Of a DNA stretch of 64,000 nt, positions 62,801 through 64,000 are shown in pieces. The stretch spans positions 956,001-1,020,000 of the forward strand of contig NZ_CP015381.1 in NCBI RefSeq assembly GCF_001854245.1, given 5' to 3'. The first letter of the stretch is position 1. Every line of letters starts with the position of its first letter. The stretch is from Desulfococcus multivorans. Its GTDB lineage: Bacteria; Desulfobacterota; Desulfobacteria; Desulfobacterales; Desulfococcaceae. A program made the position numbers and the translations under genes. Below the pieces are notes generated by a model. The model saw nothing but the letters and a program-made list of their open reading frames with translations. It did no database searches and was not told where the DNA came from.

Positions 62801-63552
62801 GCATTCAGAAGAATTTCTACGATTTCTTCTTTACATGATGCCCATGTCTTTTGAAGTGACGCATAGCCCTTTTGGAATGCCGCCTCGGCAATGCGGGTAT
62901 CGGGTGTTTCTCCGACAGGGATGACGGCGATGTCCGGCTGGATGTGCCGACTCGAAAGAAGGGCGAACAAGGCTTCGGGATTGGTTTTGGCCAACACGTA
63001 ACGGACGAAGATTGGATCGGCCGTGTAGAGGCGGGTCCGCCAGAAATCCTCGACAACGGCGCGTCGAATACCGTCCTGGTCGGCCGTCAGTTCCGTATCG
63101 AAAAGGGCGCCGCTTTCAAAGGCATTTTCCCGGAGCATTCGATTGCAGAACCCATGGATGGTAAATATGGCCGCTTCATCAAAGTCCCGGACGGCTTCCT
63201 TGAGGGCCTGGATCGCTTCTGCCGAACCGGATTTCGAACGGTGGTCCCATTTCTCCGCAAGCCGTTCAAGGAGACGGTCTCCCATAGCCTCCCCGCGGAG
63301 CACGCCGAGGGCAAACTTGAGACGGTCACGGATCCGACCCTTGAGCTCCTCGGTTGCGGCTTCGGTGAAGGTGACTGCAAGGATACGGCTGATGGGTATC
63401 TTCTGTTCGACGATAAGCCTGAGAACAATCCCTGTGATGGTGTAGGTCTTGCCGGTGCCGGCCCCCGCTTCGATGAGGGTGGTGCCGACCAGGGGACTCT
63501 CCGGCAGATCGAACGGCGGTGGAAGGGTTTCGGGCGCTTCGTCGGTGTTCAC
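59836..63552 (-). CDS. recB: exodeoxyribonuclease V beta subunit, RecB
   Basis: This roughly 1238-residue helicase-nuclease has Walker A LIEAGAGTGKTYTITGI, motif Ia AVTFTEAATEELKGRIRDRL, Walker B AALIDEFQDTDPVQY, QAIYSFRGADIF, VKLVTIHKSKGLEYGLVFCP and LRLLYVALTRAKHRC. The C-terminal RecB nuclease contains FIDLVFEHRGRFYIVDWKSN, with its Asp and the DxK catalytic group. GTG at 63552 is favoured, 4 bases after the recC stop with AGGAGA upstream; an ATG at 63594 would overlap recC by 38 bases and has no ribosome-binding site. It partners RecC (start beyond the window) and probably RecD at 52864. Confidence 0.94.
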   Translation of the reverse strand: MNTDEAPETLPPPFDLPESPLVGTTLIEAGAGTGKTYTITGIVLRLIVEQKIPISRILAVTFTEAATEELKGRIRDRLKFALGVLRGEAMGDRLLERLAEKWDHRSKSGSAEAIQALKEAVRDFDEAAIFTIHGFCNRMLRENAFESGALFDTELTADQDGIRRAVVEDFWRTRLYTADPIFVRYVLAKTNPEALFALLSSRHIQPDIAVIPVGETPDTRIAEAAFQKGYASLQKTWASCKEEIVEILLNAPGLHRGIYKTALIPVWTDILERYLRRATPHPIPPEKFDKFTRSGLTKGTKKSAASPDHPFFRLCDEFKQACDALNALYAQKLVHLKRELITYAGKRIRERMRESNRQSFDDLLQNMSEALKTPGGSLLAERIRGRYQAALIDEFQDTDPVQYHIFKTLFDTPGHRLFLIGDPKQAIYSFRGADIFAYMAAARSAAARYTLLTNWRSDPGLVTAVNTVFSSCPQAFVYGEIPFGPAGASENKSGAPGLSIDGEKLPPLTVWRLEQSGKGDARQEVIRATATEISRLLDLGGQGRARLQGNPVRAGDIAVLVRTNREAAAVHESLTALGIPAVLYNTGDIFDTHEAAETARILAALVEPRNDARVRAALVSDMMGVNGEELAGGVLDEDEWETRLTRFDHYHRLWRERGFIRMFKAFLAEEGVLSRLMRLPDGERRCTNIRHLSELLHQASLSRNMSPSRLTAWLSEQRFNVDHRSEEHPLRLESDENAVKLVTIHKSKGLEYGLVFCPFVWVGSRWNDTDHGILFHNEDSGRQLTLDLGSGNMSRHRRMADKEILAENLRLLYVALTRAKHRCIFAWGPVNAAEIPAPAYLLRGDAGPIDTDDPLERLEERLAIMDDAGWEKNLTDLERRSGGTIRIERTPRHIGVRQPSRDEKSIPLDARRFSGRIPFDFGVSSFSSIVSIGSERPTVAGGLNDPAELADHDDFTAVDETAAASAVNPSTIHDGKDIFAFPRGARAGTCLHEIFEHLDFTRTDERDLTPLIHDILRKYRFDAAWIPAVAGMIRKVMKVDLDAAKEGCPDEDHGKDVILSLSAVTPKRRINEMAFYFPAPALSGRRLAAVFAAHGITGPSGNFPERIGQLTVSRTRGMMKGFIDLVFEHRGRFYIVDWKSNHLGDQPKDYSPEILETIMTDAFYTLQYHLYALALHRYLRHRVPGYDPAVHFGGVRYLFVRGVDPEVNPAFGMFKDRPAAALIEDLDRLFTDIASDDG

Positions 63553-63556
63553 AGCG

Positions 63557-64000
63557 TTACCGGATCTCCTGTCTGTGGTCAAAAAGCGGCGCAAAGACCG
63601 CGAGGGCTATCTTCTGGAAGGCTTCATCAAAGGGATCGCCGTCGCCGATGCACCGCTGATAATAGATATCTTCGCCTTCGCCGCTGCCATTGTAACCGAC
63701 CCATGATTTCCGGGCGGCCGCCAGGGCGGTTTCCAGGGGCTTCCCGCGCTCCCGGCGTTGTTCGGCAAAGGCCATGGACGATCGGGGGAAGAACGGTAGG
63801 GGCTGTTGAAGGCCTTCCCAATACAGTGTGAGCAGGCGTGCAAGGTGAGCCGCGGCGTTTTCGACAGGTAAAAATTTCCATACCTTGTCTGTTCCGGCGA
63901 CCACCGACTGCCTGGGATGGGGACCCTCCGCGGCGTTCAGGGCGAGGTGTCGGATCCAGGTGTTCAGCTGGTCTCCTGCCTTCACTGTCGCAAACCGATG
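63557..64000 (-). CDS. recC: exodeoxyribonuclease V gamma subunit, RecC (C-terminal part)
   Basis: This is the last about 147 codons of recC; the frame is open to the window edge. The visible part begins HRFATVKAGDQLNTWIRHLA and ends QKIALAVFAPLFDHRQEIR. It has ARKSWVGYNGSGEGEDIYYQ, which corresponds to the RecC C-terminal inactive nuclease-fold region. Its stop lies immediately upstream of recB. The usual recC-recB order is kept. Confidence 0.88.
   Translation of the reverse strand, partial: HRFATVKAGDQLNTWIRHLALNAAEGPHPRQSVVAGTDKVWKFLPVENAAAHLARLLTLYWEGLQQPLPFFPRSSMAFAEQRRERGKPLETALAAARKSWVGYNGSGEGEDIYYQRCIGDGDPFDEAFQKIALAVFAPLFDHRQEIR

Noticed and set aside
1-64000. CRISPR array, insertion sequence or rRNA operon
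   Set aside because: No regularly spaced direct repeats, no transposase or integrase frame, and no rRNA sequence was recognised in reading the window.

Overview
This is a gene-dense window of about 58-60% GC, almost certainly from a Gram-negative anaerobe of the Desulfobacterota (delta-proteobacterial, sulfate-reducer-like). That placement rests on the DUF4416 - yicC - remA-like - gmk - rlmB string, a NADP-type icd followed by a nitrilase and a stand-alone heptose-1-phosphate adenylyltransferase, a short Cys-rich protein ending in a CKFRxSCPI-type motif, and many sensor kinases. It is inference from gene content, not a database match.

Layout. (1) 1-13.6 kb, all minus strand, is a potassium-uptake supercluster. 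The upstream operon holds a large hybrid kinase, a KtrB-type channel, a KtrA-type regulator and an AlgB/NtrC-type sigma-54 activator. The downstream operon holds a KinB-like kinase, a receiver-TPR protein, two TrkA-type proteins, TrkH, a small Cys-containing protein and a second KtrB-type channel cut by the window edge. A well-formed -24/-12 (sigma-54) promoter with palindromic upstream sites lies between them. (2) 13.9-16.6 kb is a P2-type (Ca2+-like) ATPase. (3) 17.2-22.7 kb is a single 1830-residue protein that I cannot assign to a named family. It has a Gly-rich hydrophobic segment, a C-terminal zincin motif and a perfect 16-bp palindrome just upstream of its ribosome binding site. (4) 22.7-32.9 kb is a stress-flavoured, partly decayed region. 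Intact genes are NfeD protease, slipin, an HPF-cold-shock fusion, SDR, GYD-domain protein, PRPP synthetase, baeRF-type protein, a coiled-coil protein and SemiSWEET. Interspersed are fragments of ybaK (twice), ppsA, polX, a BON-domain gene and a piece of the baeRF gene. The two ybaK fragments carry 40-bp palindromes related by a compensatory change. (5) A tRNA-Phe with its terminator at 33.0 kb marks the return to housekeeping genes: rsmE, an M16 lipoprotein peptidase, UGPase, ilvE, a PPC/DUF296 protein and a DMT permease. (6) 41.5 kb holds a 182-bp nested inverted repeat in a divergent promoter region, followed by an acyl-CoA synthetase. (7) 43.5-50.5 kb holds two compact minus-strand operons: icd - nitrilase - rfaE2 - Cys-rich - mobB - 29-residue membrane protein, and trm112-like - DUF4416 - yicC - remA-like - gmk - rlmB. 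(8) 50.5-64 kb holds an ABC-F ATPase, recD, a set of small proteins, UspA, a nitronate-monooxygenase-like enzyme, a SMUG-type uracil-DNA glycosylase, recB and the end of recC. recD is separated from recCB by about 5 kb.

How the genes work together. The potassium region looks like a regulated K+ homeostasis module. The gating subunits (TrkA/KtrA) would control the channels (TrkH/KtrB), while two kinases and an enhancer-binding protein set expression through sigma-54. recBCD, split into two loci, supplies double-strand-break processing. The housekeeping operons supply nucleotide, ribosome and envelope functions. The best candidates for something undescribed are the 1830-residue zincin-like protein, the sigma-54-controlled K+ cluster and the palindrome-bearing ybaK fragments.
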